Of a stretch of DNA of 64,000 nucleotides, positions 44,433-53,258 are shown piece after piece; position 1 is the stretch's first letter; every line of letters begins with the position of its first letter. The notes beneath the pieces were generated by a model, which saw nothing but the letters and a program-made list of their open reading frames with translations, was not told where the DNA came from and did not search any database. The DNA comes from Lachnospiraceae bacterium (GTDB lineage Bacteria > Bacillota > Clostridia > Lachnospirales > Lachnospiraceae): assembly GCA_015258065.1 (NCBI GenBank), contig JABZIZ010000002.1, forward strand, positions 62,001 to 126,000, read 5' to 3'. Both the position numbers and the translations under genes were made by a program.

Positions 44433-44463
44433 GAACCGTTTCCGACAGGAACGGTTCTTTTTC
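44433..44463 (+). terminator. Intrinsic terminator after the two-component genes
   Basis: GAACCGTT (44433-44440) and AACGGTTC (44450-44457) form an 8-bp stem followed by a T-rich tail (TTTTTTC). It ends the helicase/response regulator/kinase direction before the ABC genes. Confidence 0.88.
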
Positions 44464-44516
44464 TCTCCGTCTGTTATCATGAGTCCTGTCAACAAGCAAA
44501 ACGAACGGAGGCTCAC

Positions 44517-45188
44517 ATGTTTGAAGTAAAAGAGATTCAGAAATCTTATCCGAATAAAGAGGTCCTGAAAGGAGTTTCTTTTTCCATCGAGAAGGGCGAT
44601 CGAATCGCTTTCCTGGGGAATAACGGTGCTGGAAAAAGCACGCTCCTGAAAATCATTGCGGGACAGATCCCCGCAAACGCCGGCCACATCCAAACCTCTT
44701 TGGATTACCGGACTGAGATCGGTATGATGCCGCAGGGAGATATCCTGATTGAGGATTTGACCGTTTCGGAAATCGTAAAGCTGAAAGGTTGCATGAATCA
44801 TCTGCCGAAAATCGACCTCGAAGCCGCACTCAAGAAGGTTTCGCTGCAGGAGTTCCGGAACCAATACGTGGGAGGGCTTTCCGGCGGTCAAAAAAGAAGA
44901 CTTTCTCTCCTGCTTACGATTCTGAATTCGCCCAAACTCATTTTCCTGGACGAGCCGACCACCGGGATGGACTTGGAATCTGTAGATGATTTCTGGGCAC
45001 TGTTAAAAAAAGAAAACTTCACTTCCCTCATTGTGACGCACGATTTCAACCAGATCGATCATTTTTTTACCAAAGTATTGATCTTAAAGAACGGCAGAAT
45101 CGCCGCCGCAGATTCGGTGACCGACATTCACCGTGACGGAAAAACCATCGAACAATATTACCGCGAAAAAGTGGAACAGGAGGCTTAA
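44517..45188 (+). CDS. ABC exporter ATP-binding protein
   Basis: A 223-residue single nucleotide-binding domain. Walker A is GNNGAGKST near 40, the signature LSGGQKRR is near 124, and Walker B LIFLDEPTTGMD is near 144, with the switch histidine in VTHDF. It pairs with the permease encoded 2 bases downstream. The position next to the peptide-sensing two-component genes suggests a target or self-immunity transporter, but substrate is unknown. Confidence 0.92.
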   Translation: MFEVKEIQKSYPNKEVLKGVSFSIEKGDRIAFLGNNGAGKSTLLKIIAGQIPANAGHIQTSLDYRTEIGMMPQGDILIEDLTVSEIVKLKGCMNHLPKIDLEAALKKVSLQEFRNQYVGGLSGGQKRRLSLLLTILNSPKLIFLDEPTTGMDLESVDDFWALLKKENFTSLIVTHDFNQIDHFFTKVLILKNGRIAAADSVTDIHRDGKTIEQYYREKVEQEA

Positions 45189-45190
45189 CC

Positions 45191-45907
45191 ATGACTACAA
45201 TGATTCAATTAAAACAGGTATTACGCAATAAACGCTTCGTCTTATTCACGATTCTGATCCCCCTTGCCTGGTACCTCTTTATTTACAATGTGCAAAAGGA
45301 TGTCGTTCCGAATATTCTGCTGGGGATCGCCGTATTCATCGGCATTATCGGAAACAGTCTGGCCACCTTCAGCAAACGCATTTCCTCCAACATCGGCTTT
45401 TACTCCTTCGAGTCCAGCTTTTCCCGATACGGGCTAAAAAACTTCTTGTTGGATCAGACGCTGGTACAGGTCTTTCTGAACGCCCTGATTTTCGCCGTGG
45501 TACTGATTTTTGCGGTGCTGTATGCGCACTTCCCCCTCCACGGAAGCCTGGTGATCCAGTTTCTCCTGCTGAGCGTCATGGGCATTTACTTCAGTATCAT
45601 CGGTTTTGTCCTGGGGGTGCGGGTGGATGCCAGGATTCTGGATACGGTCGGCTTTCCGATCATCGTCCTGGCAGCCATGACCATCATGCCCTTCGCAAGC
45701 TTCGGCGCTGATGGCTCTTTCATCAACGTCGTGACTAAGGTGCAGCAGTTTTTCCCGGGTTATTACTATTCTCACATGATCCAGGCAATCGCCTCCGGGA
45801 CGGCCATTTCCGCCAAAGATATCCTCTTCTTTGCAGGGACGTTCGTCCTGGATCTCCTCCCGCTATACTTCCTGATCCCCAGGAAGAAGGTCGCCACAAA
45901 CCGGTAA
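45191..45907 (+). CDS. ABC exporter permease (ABC-2 type)
   Basis: A 238-residue ABC-2-like membrane protein with about six transmembrane segments, starting with a basic N-terminal stretch and a first helix near 18-33. It should be the membrane half of the exporter with the ATPase just upstream. Small drug- and peptide-export permeases of this kind are common beside LytTR regulators. Substrate unknown. Confidence 0.85.
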   Translation: MTTMIQLKQVLRNKRFVLFTILIPLAWYLFIYNVQKDVVPNILLGIAVFIGIIGNSLATFSKRISSNIGFYSFESSFSRYGLKNFLLDQTLVQVFLNALIFAVVLIFAVLYAHFPLHGSLVIQFLLLSVMGIYFSIIGFVLGVRVDARILDTVGFPIIVLAAMTIMPFASFGADGSFINVVTKVQQFFPGYYYSHMIQAIASGTAISAKDILFFAGTFVLDLLPLYFLIPRKKVATNR

Positions 45908-45912
45908 AAACG

Positions 45913-46779
45913 TCAATTGCTTTCCATGGCTTTTGCTCTGCTCTTCAAGCACCTCAATAATCTTTCCAACCCTCGACATACTTTCTCGTAATCCTCTGGA
46001 GGCAGCCTCCGAATCAGCTTCTTGGTTTTTTCCAACGGAAACGGCGCCTCCTCCGGTTGCAGATACGCTACATCCGTCACCCGCACGATCTTCTTCTTAT
46101 TTTCTCTCCCCGCCGGAGCCCAGGCAAAATCTCCCTTCTCATAGATATCCTCATCTGCGAGATAGGTGTACTCCCTTCCCACATCCGAGAAGATCACCTT
46201 ACAGAAGATGAGATCGGACTCCCGGCGCTTTTTCCGGTTATAAGCATCCTCATTGAAGAAATCCCCCAGCCCATAAAAGCAGGTGAATTTCCATACTTTC
46301 TCTACCAGTTCCGGAAAATCCTTCGGCAGACTCAACCTGTCATAGCTTCCATTCATCTGATCCAGCCTCCCGGACCGCCAGCGCATTTTCAGAGAATATT
46401 CTTTCACATCATCTGGATCGTCCACCGCATCCGGTGGATTCCCTTCTCTGTCTGTCAGGTCCAGATCCCCCAGCTCGTCCAGTAGATTCGAGATCCCTTC
46501 ACAGATATGGTAGATGTTCGTCACTTGGCATTCTGGTGAAAGTCCATGCACATGCTTCATCGTCTCCGTCTTCCGGTCGATGATAAGACTCTCATGGAGT
46601 TCCAGGAAAACCGGCTTGTCACCGACGCCTTTCGGATAAATGGAAGTCTTCTGATGATACCGGAACTCCACTTCCTCGATCCTGTCGGGACAACCATCGG
46701 AGACGAAGAGATCCTCGATCCCGGTCTCCTCCCGCACCAGATCTGATCGCTCATTAAGATCATTCTGTCCAATTTTCAA
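45913..46779 (-). CDS. Hypothetical protein next to VapBC
   Basis: A 288-residue acidic protein with no domain I can name. The middle is rich in Asp/Glu (NPPDAVDDPDD). The C-terminal third has a recognisable conserved-looking segment, YTYLADEDIYEKGDFAWAPAG, followed by a helix of charged residues. The only early start is TTG at 46779, inside the vapC end; GTG within the next 15 codons is an alternative. The overlap with vapC suggests a shared transcript. No signal peptide or membrane segment. Confidence 0.65.
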   Translation of the reverse strand: MKIGQNDLNERSDLVREETGIEDLFVSDGCPDRIEEVEFRYHQKTSIYPKGVGDKPVFLELHESLIIDRKTETMKHVHGLSPECQVTNIYHICEGISNLLDELGDLDLTDREGNPPDAVDDPDDVKEYSLKMRWRSGRLDQMNGSYDRLSLPKDFPELVEKVWKFTCFYGLGDFFNEDAYNRKKRRESDLIFCKVIFSDVGREYTYLADEDIYEKGDFAWAPAGRENKKKIVRVTDVAYLQPEEAPFPLEKTKKLIRRLPPEDYEKVCRGLERLLRCLKSRAKAMESN

Positions 46780-47161
46780 TCGTGAGGTCCTCTATCCTTG
46801 AAAACTCTTTCACATTGTTCGTCACAAGCGTACAGCCAAGAGACTGCGCATGCCCGGCAATCATCATATCCAGAGGTCCTATAGGAGCTCCCTTTTTCTC
46901 TAAGGCCGCCCTGATCTTTCCATAGCAATCGGCAGCACTGATATCAAAGTCTAAAATCTCAATATCTGCTAAAAGCATGCATAAGGCAAATCGGTTTCTT
47001 TCCACGGAAGCACTTTTCTCTACGCCATAAATCAGCTCCGCATAGGTGACCGAAGATACACATACTTCCTCCGAATGAACCTCCTGCAATCTTTGAAAGA
47101 CCTTTTCAGGCTTATGCTTGATCGCATAGATACAGATGTTGGTGTCAAGCATATATCTCAT
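46760..47161 (-). CDS. vapC: VapC-type PIN-domain toxin
   Basis: A 133-residue PIN-domain ribonuclease. The acidic residues are visible in MLDTNIC (Asp6), SSVTYAELIYG (Glu), FDISAADCYG (Asp) and PLDMMIAGHA (Asp), and the last strand carries VTNNVKEF. VapC toxins cleave initiator tRNA or rRNA. The start overlaps the vapB stop as ATGA, the standard coupling of this type. Confidence 0.92.
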   Translation of the reverse strand: MRYMLDTNICIYAIKHKPEKVFQRLQEVHSEEVCVSSVTYAELIYGVEKSASVERNRFALCMLLADIEILDFDISAADCYGKIRAALEKKGAPIGPLDMMIAGHAQSLGCTLVTNNVKEFSRIEDLTIENWTE

Positions 47162-47388
47162 AACTCTTCCCGCTTCTGTCTCACATCCATTGCCCTTCCG
47201 TCAGCCATGAAATCATCCGAAAACAGGTCAATTGCTTTCTGAAACGAATCCCACCTATTCTGCTTAGGAAGAAGAATCACAATATCGCCGATCTTATTCA
47301 CCACCACCTCATCCGATGCAAATCGACATTCTTTAGGCAGGCGGATTGCTTGGCTTCTTCCGTTTTTAAATACCTTTGCAGTCATCAT
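47158..47388 (-). CDS. vapB: VapB-type antitoxin
   Basis: A 76-residue AbrB/MazE-like antitoxin with the DNA-binding beta strands TAKVFKNGRSQAIRLPKE at the N-terminus. The tail (about 45-76) should bind VapC. I chose the ATG at 47388: it has an AGGAGG site about 9 bases upstream, though a second ATG follows directly. Confidence 0.9.
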   Translation of the reverse strand: MMTAKVFKNGRSQAIRLPKECRFASDEVVVNKIGDIVILLPKQNRWDSFQKAIDLFSDDFMADGRAMDVRQKREEL

Positions 47389-47496
47389 TATGATCACCCT
47401 CCTCACCTATAATATATATCAGGGTCTATACCAGCGTCCAGGAGATCTTTCTCTTCCCGTTTCGATATCCATAAAGAGCAGGCATGTGTAACCTTT

Positions 47497-48744
47497 CTAC
47501 CTCTGATACTTTGTTCCCCTTCCACTTCCTACGATTGTAACGTAATGATTTTCCACCAGTTTCCTTAACAGTGCTGTTGTCTTAGATTTTCCGAAGGGCA
47601 TTTCTTCCATAATCTCACTAATGGATTTCGGATGGTCCTTCCTTAATACATCATATACAACTGCCTCATCTTCATTAAGATTTATATTGCTGATTACGGG
47701 TAAGGTGACTTTAATGGAGTTCTCAAAGACTTCAAATATCGGTTTTTTGGGACTTTCTCTATAGGATTCTTTAATCCGAATGATTCCGGTTCCGAGAATT
47801 TCCACAATGTGCAAACGATAAAACACATTGCCCAAAATAGGATTTCTGAGCATAGAAATATTTCCCTTTAAATATTCTTCCTCCGAAAGTCCTGCCGGCA
47901 ATCCTCCGGGAGAGCTGACTTCGATTCTATCCTCAAACATCAGTACGCGGATCTGTGCATTGACATCCCAGGTTCTGTGAATCAAAGCATTGGCAATGGT
48001 TTCTCTGAATGCTTCCTCCGGAATCTTCTCTACCTTTACTCTTTCCATTCCCCGGATTTCTTCATACTGATAATAATCGCGATAGATTAGAACCGCTTTC
48101 TCCAGTTCAGAAAGGATGGATTCCTGTTCCAATACTGCTCGCTTTAGAATAATGCTGATATCTTCCCCAAATCTGGCTACATCAATTCCGGGAAAATGAT
48201 TGTGGTCCGCAAGGAGCTCTGCCGCATGATTATAACCTTCTCCATCTTGGTATAAATTAAGGGTCTTCAAAATGTCTTTATTTAAGGATTTTACCCCTAT
48301 TTCCTGTTTGGCTCTACGTTCCAGCTCCGAAAAGGAGAGCTCTTGTGAATCCGCAGGAAGCTCTTCATAGTGAATATTTCTGCCCTGCAGAATCAATCTG
48401 CCAAGCTCCAGTTCATCCACTTCAATCGTAGCTGTATCATTTCTTCGATAAGCTTTGGATTTATAGGTATAGGGCTTAGCCCGTCCTGCTTCCACAGTAA
48501 GTGTTACGGTCTTATCTCTTTCATTCACTGATAATTCATACTGAGGCTGTGGGCGAATGGCATCATTCATTTTATTCTCTATGGCAAGGCAGGTCTGTAC
48601 CGGATCCTTGAGCCCTATTATTTCTCCTGTATCTCCCACTCCAAATAAAATCTGTCCACCATCATAGTTGGCAAATGCACTCACCGTTTTTAAAAATGTA
48701 TTGGATATATCCGATTTAAATTCCAGCTGTCTATCCTCTTTCAT
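47497..48744 (-). CDS. AlbA_2/Schlafen-type ATP-binding regulator with C-terminal winged helix
   Basis: A 415-residue protein of the COG2865-like family. The N-terminal AlbA_2 domain (about 5-120) starts with LEFKSDIS and has NYDGGQILFGVGDTGEIIG. A GHKL-like ATPase region follows (about 230-350; RETIANALIHRTW and EVSSPGGLPAG). The C-terminal winged helix (about 355-415) ends in GSGRGTKY, the same tail as the Fic protein. Members are thought to be transcriptional regulators. The gene is AT-rich and preceded by a nested palindromic operator. Confidence 0.9.
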   Translation of the reverse strand: MKEDRQLEFKSDISNTFLKTVSAFANYDGGQILFGVGDTGEIIGLKDPVQTCLAIENKMNDAIRPQPQYELSVNERDKTVTLTVEAGRAKPYTYKSKAYRRNDTATIEVDELELGRLILQGRNIHYEELPADSQELSFSELERRAKQEIGVKSLNKDILKTLNLYQDGEGYNHAAELLADHNHFPGIDVARFGEDISIILKRAVLEQESILSELEKAVLIYRDYYQYEEIRGMERVKVEKIPEEAFRETIANALIHRTWDVNAQIRVLMFEDRIEVSSPGGLPAGLSEEEYLKGNISMLRNPILGNVFYRLHIVEILGTGIIRIKESYRESPKKPIFEVFENSIKVTLPVISNINLNEDEAVVYDVLRKDHPKSISEIMEEMPFGKSKTTALLRKLVENHYVTIVGSGRGTKYQR

Positions 48745-48764
48745 CCTGATTGCCTCCTTGTAGA

Positions 48765-48833
48765 TAAAACAATCGTAATTGAAAACGGTCGCAAATGCAA
48801 TCGTAAAAATTTACGACCGAATTTGCGACCGTT
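48765..48833. promoter_or_regulatory. Nested inverted-repeat operator upstream of the AlbA_2 gene
   Basis: AACGGTCGCAAAT (48784-48796) and ATTTGCGACCGTT (48821-48833) are perfect inverted arms. Inside them TCGTAAA (48801-48807) and TTTACGA (48810-48816) form a second, smaller dyad. A related half-site, AATCGTAATT, occurs at about 48771. Together these make four or five copies of a C(G)GTCGCAAAT-like box in one promoter region, which suggests cooperative binding, plausibly by the AlbA_2 protein itself. Confidence 0.85.
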
Positions 48834-48857
48834 GCCAATCAAAACAATCCCCCACAT

Positions 48858-49295
48858 TCAGCTATTCCGCTTAGAAAGTTTCTCATTCATGCGGCGTACC
48901 AGACGCTTATGATAGAGATAAAAACAGGACCAGATTATCAGGGCGATGGTGAGTTCCTCTGCCACCATGCTAATCACTACTCCTGTGCCAAGCGTTACCG
49001 GAAGCCAGCCGGCGATCATGGAAGCAAGCAGCATCACGGTACATCCGGTTCCCATGTGGATGAGCGAACGCATGACAAGCGGCAGGCGGTCATTATCGTA
49101 GATGAGAGCCGGAAGTCCGAAGCCTAATCCGATAACGAAAGAGCAGAGAACAAACCGCGAGAACCGGTAATTCTCCAGGTGAAAACTCCCCTTGTAGGCA
49201 AAGTCGAAAGCCACGCCCATCAGGCAGAACAGAAGGGCAGAGATCCCCAGTGAGGTAAAGGTATTGCGAAGGATCCGTTTTATTTTTTGATTCAT
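48858..49295 (-). CDS. DUF3021 membrane protein
   Basis: A 145-residue membrane protein with four transmembrane helices and a basic C-terminal tail, matching the DUF3021 family. It is encoded after the LytTR protein in the same direction with a 129-base gap. LytTR/DUF3021 pairs are common in Firmicutes, where the membrane protein is thought to act as an anti-regulator; the role here is not shown. Confidence 0.85.
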   Translation of the reverse strand: MNQKIKRILRNTFTSLGISALLFCLMGVAFDFAYKGSFHLENYRFSRFVLCSFVIGLGFGLPALIYDNDRLPLVMRSLIHMGTGCTVMLLASMIAGWLPVTLGTGVVISMVAEELTIALIIWSCFYLYHKRLVRRMNEKLSKRNS

Positions 49296-49424
49296 ATTGC
49301 CTCCTTAGAATTTAAAAAACGGTTTTGGACTGCGGGAAAGAGAAGGTGTTGCTGCATACAAGATGTGGAGAATGCCGTTTTGTAAACGCCGGGTGGATTC
49401 CGATGGCGCCTGCTGCTTACAGCT

Positions 49425-49865
49425 TTACAGTCCGAGGTATTGTTTGAAGCCAGGCAAATACTTTCTGGATACGTAGTCGGAGAGACCGTTTTTTAACTTC
49501 ACAAACAAAGTTCCACTAAAGCCTGCTTCCACACTCTGTATACAGGCAAGACGCACAACCGTCTGTTTGGAGATCTGCATGAAATCGGCGCCAAGCTGCG
49601 CCGTAAGCTCGTAGAGCCGCCTGCGCGAGAGATATTGTTTCTGCTTCGTATAAAGCATGCAGTTCCCCTCCTCTACACGAATCATATAAATTTCCTCCGG
49701 ACGAAGAACCAGCAAACGCTCTTCCTCCTGTACAATCAAGGGAGTGTCTCCCGCTCCTGCACCGAGGTAAGCGACGGCTTTCCTGACTTCATCCGTCACG
49801 CAGTTTGTATAAATGACGGCATAAGGTGGCTGGTATTCCTCCGACAGTTCTATCTTCACCTTCAT
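49425..49865 (-). CDS. LytTR DNA-binding regulator
   Basis: A 146-residue stand-alone LytTR protein without a receiver domain. The DNA-binding fold covers about 50-145, with IYMIRVEEGNCMLYT, FMQISKQTVVRLACIQ and NGLSDYVSRKYLPGFKQYL. The start at 49865 has a GAAGGAGAGG site. It pairs with the DUF3021 gene downstream. Confidence 0.9.
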   Translation of the reverse strand: MKVKIELSEEYQPPYAVIYTNCVTDEVRKAVAYLGAGAGDTPLIVQEEERLLVLRPEEIYMIRVEEGNCMLYTKQKQYLSRRRLYELTAQLGADFMQISKQTVVRLACIQSVEAGFSGTLFVKLKNGLSDYVSRKYLPGFKQYLGL

Positions 49866-50049
49866 CAAAACCTCTCCTTCCTGTTATGATCTGATCATAC
49901 AGGATGGAGAGGTTTTTGTCTTTTCAATCGTATTAAGATGCAGAAATCGGCGGGTGAAATGCAAGGGATCTGGTTTACATCATCCGGAAGACGCAAGGGA
50001 ACTTCTTTTATTCACTGCCTCCGGACCATTCGAAATGCGCTCTCAGTCC

Positions 50050-50304
50050 CTACTCCCCCTTCAGCCCCACCTCTTCCGGCTTCAGTGTGATACTGCCATC
50101 CTCTCTGACGAAGCAGGGAATTCCGATCAGTCCTTTTTCTCTCACTTTCTTGAACTCCGGGCGGCTGTCTCGCATGAGCAGGAAGGTCTTCATCTCCTTT
50201 ACATGCGCCCCGATGTCCACCACATGAAAGTCTTCTCTTCCCTTTACCTGCTCCTCGACTGCTGCACAGTCCGGGCAGCTGGGCATTCCATAAACGGTAA
50301 TCAT
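50050..50304 (-). CDS. Glutaredoxin-like protein
   Basis: An 84-residue thioredoxin-fold protein with the redox motif CPDC in YGMPSCPDCAAVEEQ. It has the cis-proline region GIPCFVREDG typical of glutaredoxin-related proteins. I chose the ATG at 50304, which has a GGAGG site at 6 bases; an ATG two codons upstream overlaps that site. It stands alone in the region. Confidence 0.88.
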   Translation of the reverse strand: MITVYGMPSCPDCAAVEEQVKGREDFHVVDIGAHVKEMKTFLLMRDSRPEFKKVREKGLIGIPCFVREDGSITLKPEEVGLKGE

Positions 50305-50353
50305 ACGCATCCTCCATTCTTTGTTTGATGAATCTGTTACATTCTATTCGGTA

Positions 50354-51751
50354 TCACACCAGTTTTCTTAAGTAAAGATTGGGCTGATGTTCCGCATATT
50401 CCTCCAATTCTTTTGTAAAACCGCTCCTGGAATAAAGAAGATAGGACTCTCTTCTTGCGTCTCTGTTCCAAGGAACGCTCTTTGCCTTTTGCTGCAAGTC
50501 CCTGAGAACCTCCATCCCCTTTTTTTGTGTGGAATACTTGCACTCTCCAAACAAAATGTCCTTTCCCTCTGTATCATAGGCGAGTAAGTCGATCTCTACG
50601 TCTTTATTGCCCCACCACCGGCCAAGGCGGTTGAAAGAAATTTTTTCTGACAACAACCCCCAGGCATCTTGCCTGCAAATGTCTTCATACACAAAAGCCA
50701 CATGCTGTTCTATAAAGTGATTTTCAATCTTATTTTTCACATCGTCGATATGTCCCGACTCAATCATCCCCTTGTTCGGATAAATGAAGCGAAACCAGAA
50801 TGTAATGAAGTTGTCCTTGATCCGGTACAGACCGAGTTTGCTCTTTGCAGGGTTCTCCTCTGTCACAGGGACTTCGCGCACAAGCAAATCCAACTCGATC
50901 AGGTTCCTTAAATAGGCACTCAGCCGCGACTGTGAAACCTCCATCACGGTAGCAATTTTTCCCAGCTTATGATTCCCTGCGGCAATGGTTTTCAAAAGAG
51001 AAAAGTAGCTTCCGATTTCCGTCACTTCCTTTTGCAGTAAAAATTCCGGCTCTGCATACAAAAAAGCTCCCGTATTCAGAATGTGGTCCGCGATCCCCTT
51101 GTATATGTTTCTTTTCCCCTCAAACAGTTCGATGTACTTTGGCACGCCTCCTGTTACGGCATAGTGTTGCACACACTCATCCATGGTGAGGGTTTCTTCG
51201 AATTCGTGATAATACGCAAAATCAATTTGACCCATTTTGATCTGCGCCGTTCTTCTCCCGTAGAGCGGAGAGCTGTAATTGAGGACCTGGCTGGTCATCA
51301 TGTGAATGAGAGAGCCACATAGGATCAGCATCACGTTTTCTTTTCCCAGGAATTGATCCCATATCTTCTGGAGAACGGAAGGGAAGGCGGCGTTTGCCTT
51401 TCCCAGATATTGAAACTCATCTATCACGAGGACGATCTTGGACTTCTTCGACTCTTCTGCGATCACCTGAAAGATCGGCTCCCACTGTGTGAGGCTTGCA
51501 CTGCCAAGCAGCCGGTTTTGCAAAGAGTCCGAAACCAGCTCCTTAAATGCGTTTCGATTTTCCCCTTCGCTCTCTTCCGTTGCCAAAAAATAGATGGACC
51601 GTTTCCCCTCACAGAATCGGTTGATCAGAGCGGTTTTCCCCACTCTTCTACGTCCATATATGACAACAAAAGAAGATCCCTCTCTTCGATATTCTTTTTC
51701 CAGAACAGCCATCTCTTGCTGACGATCTATGAATTTTCTCAACTGGGACAC
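50354..51751 (-). CDS. ATPase with DUF234 nuclease-like C-terminus
   Basis: A 465-residue archaeal-type AAA ATPase. Walker A is GRRRVGKTAL near 34, and Walker B LVIDEFQYL is near 128. A winged helix region (about 250-330) follows and the C-terminal DUF234 part (about 340-440) has DIEVDLLAYD and ILFGECKYS, a PDDEXK-like nuclease core. Such proteins occur as scattered single genes, with a suggested defence or mobile role not established. The 5' region is AT-rich, with direct repeats at 51876-51911. Confidence 0.9.
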   Translation of the reverse strand: MSQLRKFIDRQQEMAVLEKEYRREGSSFVVIYGRRRVGKTALINRFCEGKRSIYFLATEESEGENRNAFKELVSDSLQNRLLGSASLTQWEPIFQVIAEESKKSKIVLVIDEFQYLGKANAAFPSVLQKIWDQFLGKENVMLILCGSLIHMMTSQVLNYSSPLYGRRTAQIKMGQIDFAYYHEFEETLTMDECVQHYAVTGGVPKYIELFEGKRNIYKGIADHILNTGAFLYAEPEFLLQKEVTEIGSYFSLLKTIAAGNHKLGKIATVMEVSQSRLSAYLRNLIELDLLVREVPVTEENPAKSKLGLYRIKDNFITFWFRFIYPNKGMIESGHIDDVKNKIENHFIEQHVAFVYEDICRQDAWGLLSEKISFNRLGRWWGNKDVEIDLLAYDTEGKDILFGECKYSTQKKGMEVLRDLQQKAKSVPWNRDARRESYLLYSRSGFTKELEEYAEHQPNLYLRKLV

Positions 51752-51875
51752 CTCCGTGCACCGTTGTCATCCGGGTGATGATGTGAACCATATTGAACCA
51801 TGAAAGATTTTATAAGGAATTGCAACGATTCCCTCGCCTTAGCAGACGCAATCAAATTTAATATCCGTATCTAAT

Positions 51876-51911
51876 TATTATAATTCAAATTATTATAATC
51901 TGAATTATAAC
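51876..51911. repeat. AT-rich direct repeats upstream of the DUF234 ATPase gene
   Basis: AATTATTATAAT occurs twice at 51876-51900 and a partial third copy follows. The region forms part of the gap to the SGNH-like gene and likely contains the ATPase promoter. Confidence 0.6.
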
Positions 51912-52037
51912 TTTTTGAGAATTTGAAAAACCGCTTCCTTCTTCCCCTCATCCACCGTCTCTGCTCGACCTAGGGCTCCGTAGCATCACAAGGGCCCCGA
52001 GTGCGATCTATGAACCTCCTCTACACGAACCCGGAAC

Positions 52038-53231
52038 TCAGTCCTTTCCCCCCACGTCATAGAGAAAGGCATTTTGTTCTTCGAGCACCCTCACCTCCGT
52101 GTCCAGAATCTTCCGGATCTCCGCTTCCAGGTGTTCCATCACCTGTTCTTCCTTCTCTTTCGTCACCAGGTAGCGATCCGATAACAGTTCCTGCTCAATC
52201 CGGTGATTGATCTCCATGGAAAAATGAATCGTATCCATGTAATTGTCCAGATTGGTGATGATCTCCGGGATGTTTTGCAACAGGTACAGCTTGACATTCG
52301 GATGAGATAAGAGTGCATGGACCGCCTCTCTTTCCTCGTAGAAGGTGCTGTCCAGCTCGCCGGAGCGGTTCATATTGTCCCACCAGAGCATGGAATAAGG
52401 CGGAATAAAAATGCGGAACTCGGTATCCGGGTGGGCAGACAGCTCCTGTTCCAAAAGTGCAATATTTCCTCTTAACTCATCCTGATAGCAGTTTTCCGGC
52501 TTCTGTACCGGCTTTTTGTCCGTACTGAATTTTACCTCTGCATCCGGAATGCGGTAATATCTGGAAAGCACGGCCGCTTCGCCGAAGGTTTTGCCCTCCA
52601 TCCAATTATAGGACAGGTTCTCGTCATAGGGGACCAGATAAGAATTGGCGATCATATAGGGAATCCGCTTCAGAATGACATCCTTATTCCAAAGGTACTG
52701 AACGTCGTTAAACGGATTGTCGTCATAGAGATACATCGGAGCACCGCTGCTGGCAAAGGTAAGCACCGGCTCTGCATGTAGGGCGGAGGGATCCAGATTG
52801 TAAAAAACCTGTTTTACCTTCCGGTGGCGAAACGCGCGGTCTAACAGATCACAGAGATCCGCCGTAGCACCGTAGGAGCGCACCGCCTTGATGATGGTGC
52901 AATGGAAATCCTGATTGAACCAGGAATTGTCGTTGTTCTCGACCACGCTGGAGCCCGCCAGAACGGCATCATAATCAAAATGCGCCAGGCTCCCGGGACA
53001 CTGGTATTCCTTTTCATTCAGCACTTCTTTTAAATGAAACCAGGGCTTATGGTAGTGAAAAAAGGGATCGATCAAATAAACGAGCAGACCGCAAAAAAAT
53101 AAGAGTAGGAAGAGGGTGACGAAAAGGCGCCTAAAAAAAATATGCCTTCCCGATTGCCTGTTTCTTGTTGTCAAGCCCTCCCATTTCATTGATTTTTCGA
53201 TCCACTCCTGATCGTTCTTTTCCATTTCCAT
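52038..53231 (-). CDS. DltD/SGNH-like membrane-anchored esterase or acyltransferase partner
   Basis: A 397-residue protein with one N-terminal transmembrane helix (about 33-52). The outside domain has GSSVVENN near residue 92, where the Ser may be the nucleophile, and a late DTIHFS segment with the Asp and His expected in SGNH esterases. It is encoded right after the MBOAT gene, the standard arrangement for O-acylation of cell-wall or surface polysaccharides. Exact acceptor unknown. Confidence 0.8.
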   Translation of the reverse strand: MEMEKNDQEWIEKSMKWEGLTTRNRQSGRHIFFRRLFVTLFLLLFFCGLLVYLIDPFFHYHKPWFHLKEVLNEKEYQCPGSLAHFDYDAVLAGSSVVENNDNSWFNQDFHCTIIKAVRSYGATADLCDLLDRAFRHRKVKQVFYNLDPSALHAEPVLTFASSGAPMYLYDDNPFNDVQYLWNKDVILKRIPYMIANSYLVPYDENLSYNWMEGKTFGEAAVLSRYYRIPDAEVKFSTDKKPVQKPENCYQDELRGNIALLEQELSAHPDTEFRIFIPPYSMLWWDNMNRSGELDSTFYEEREAVHALLSHPNVKLYLLQNIPEIITNLDNYMDTIHFSMEINHRIEQELLSDRYLVTKEKEEQVMEHLEAEIRKILDTEVRVLEEQNAFLYDVGGKD

Positions 53232-53258
53232 TTTAATCCCGAATCTCTCTCCTGTTTT

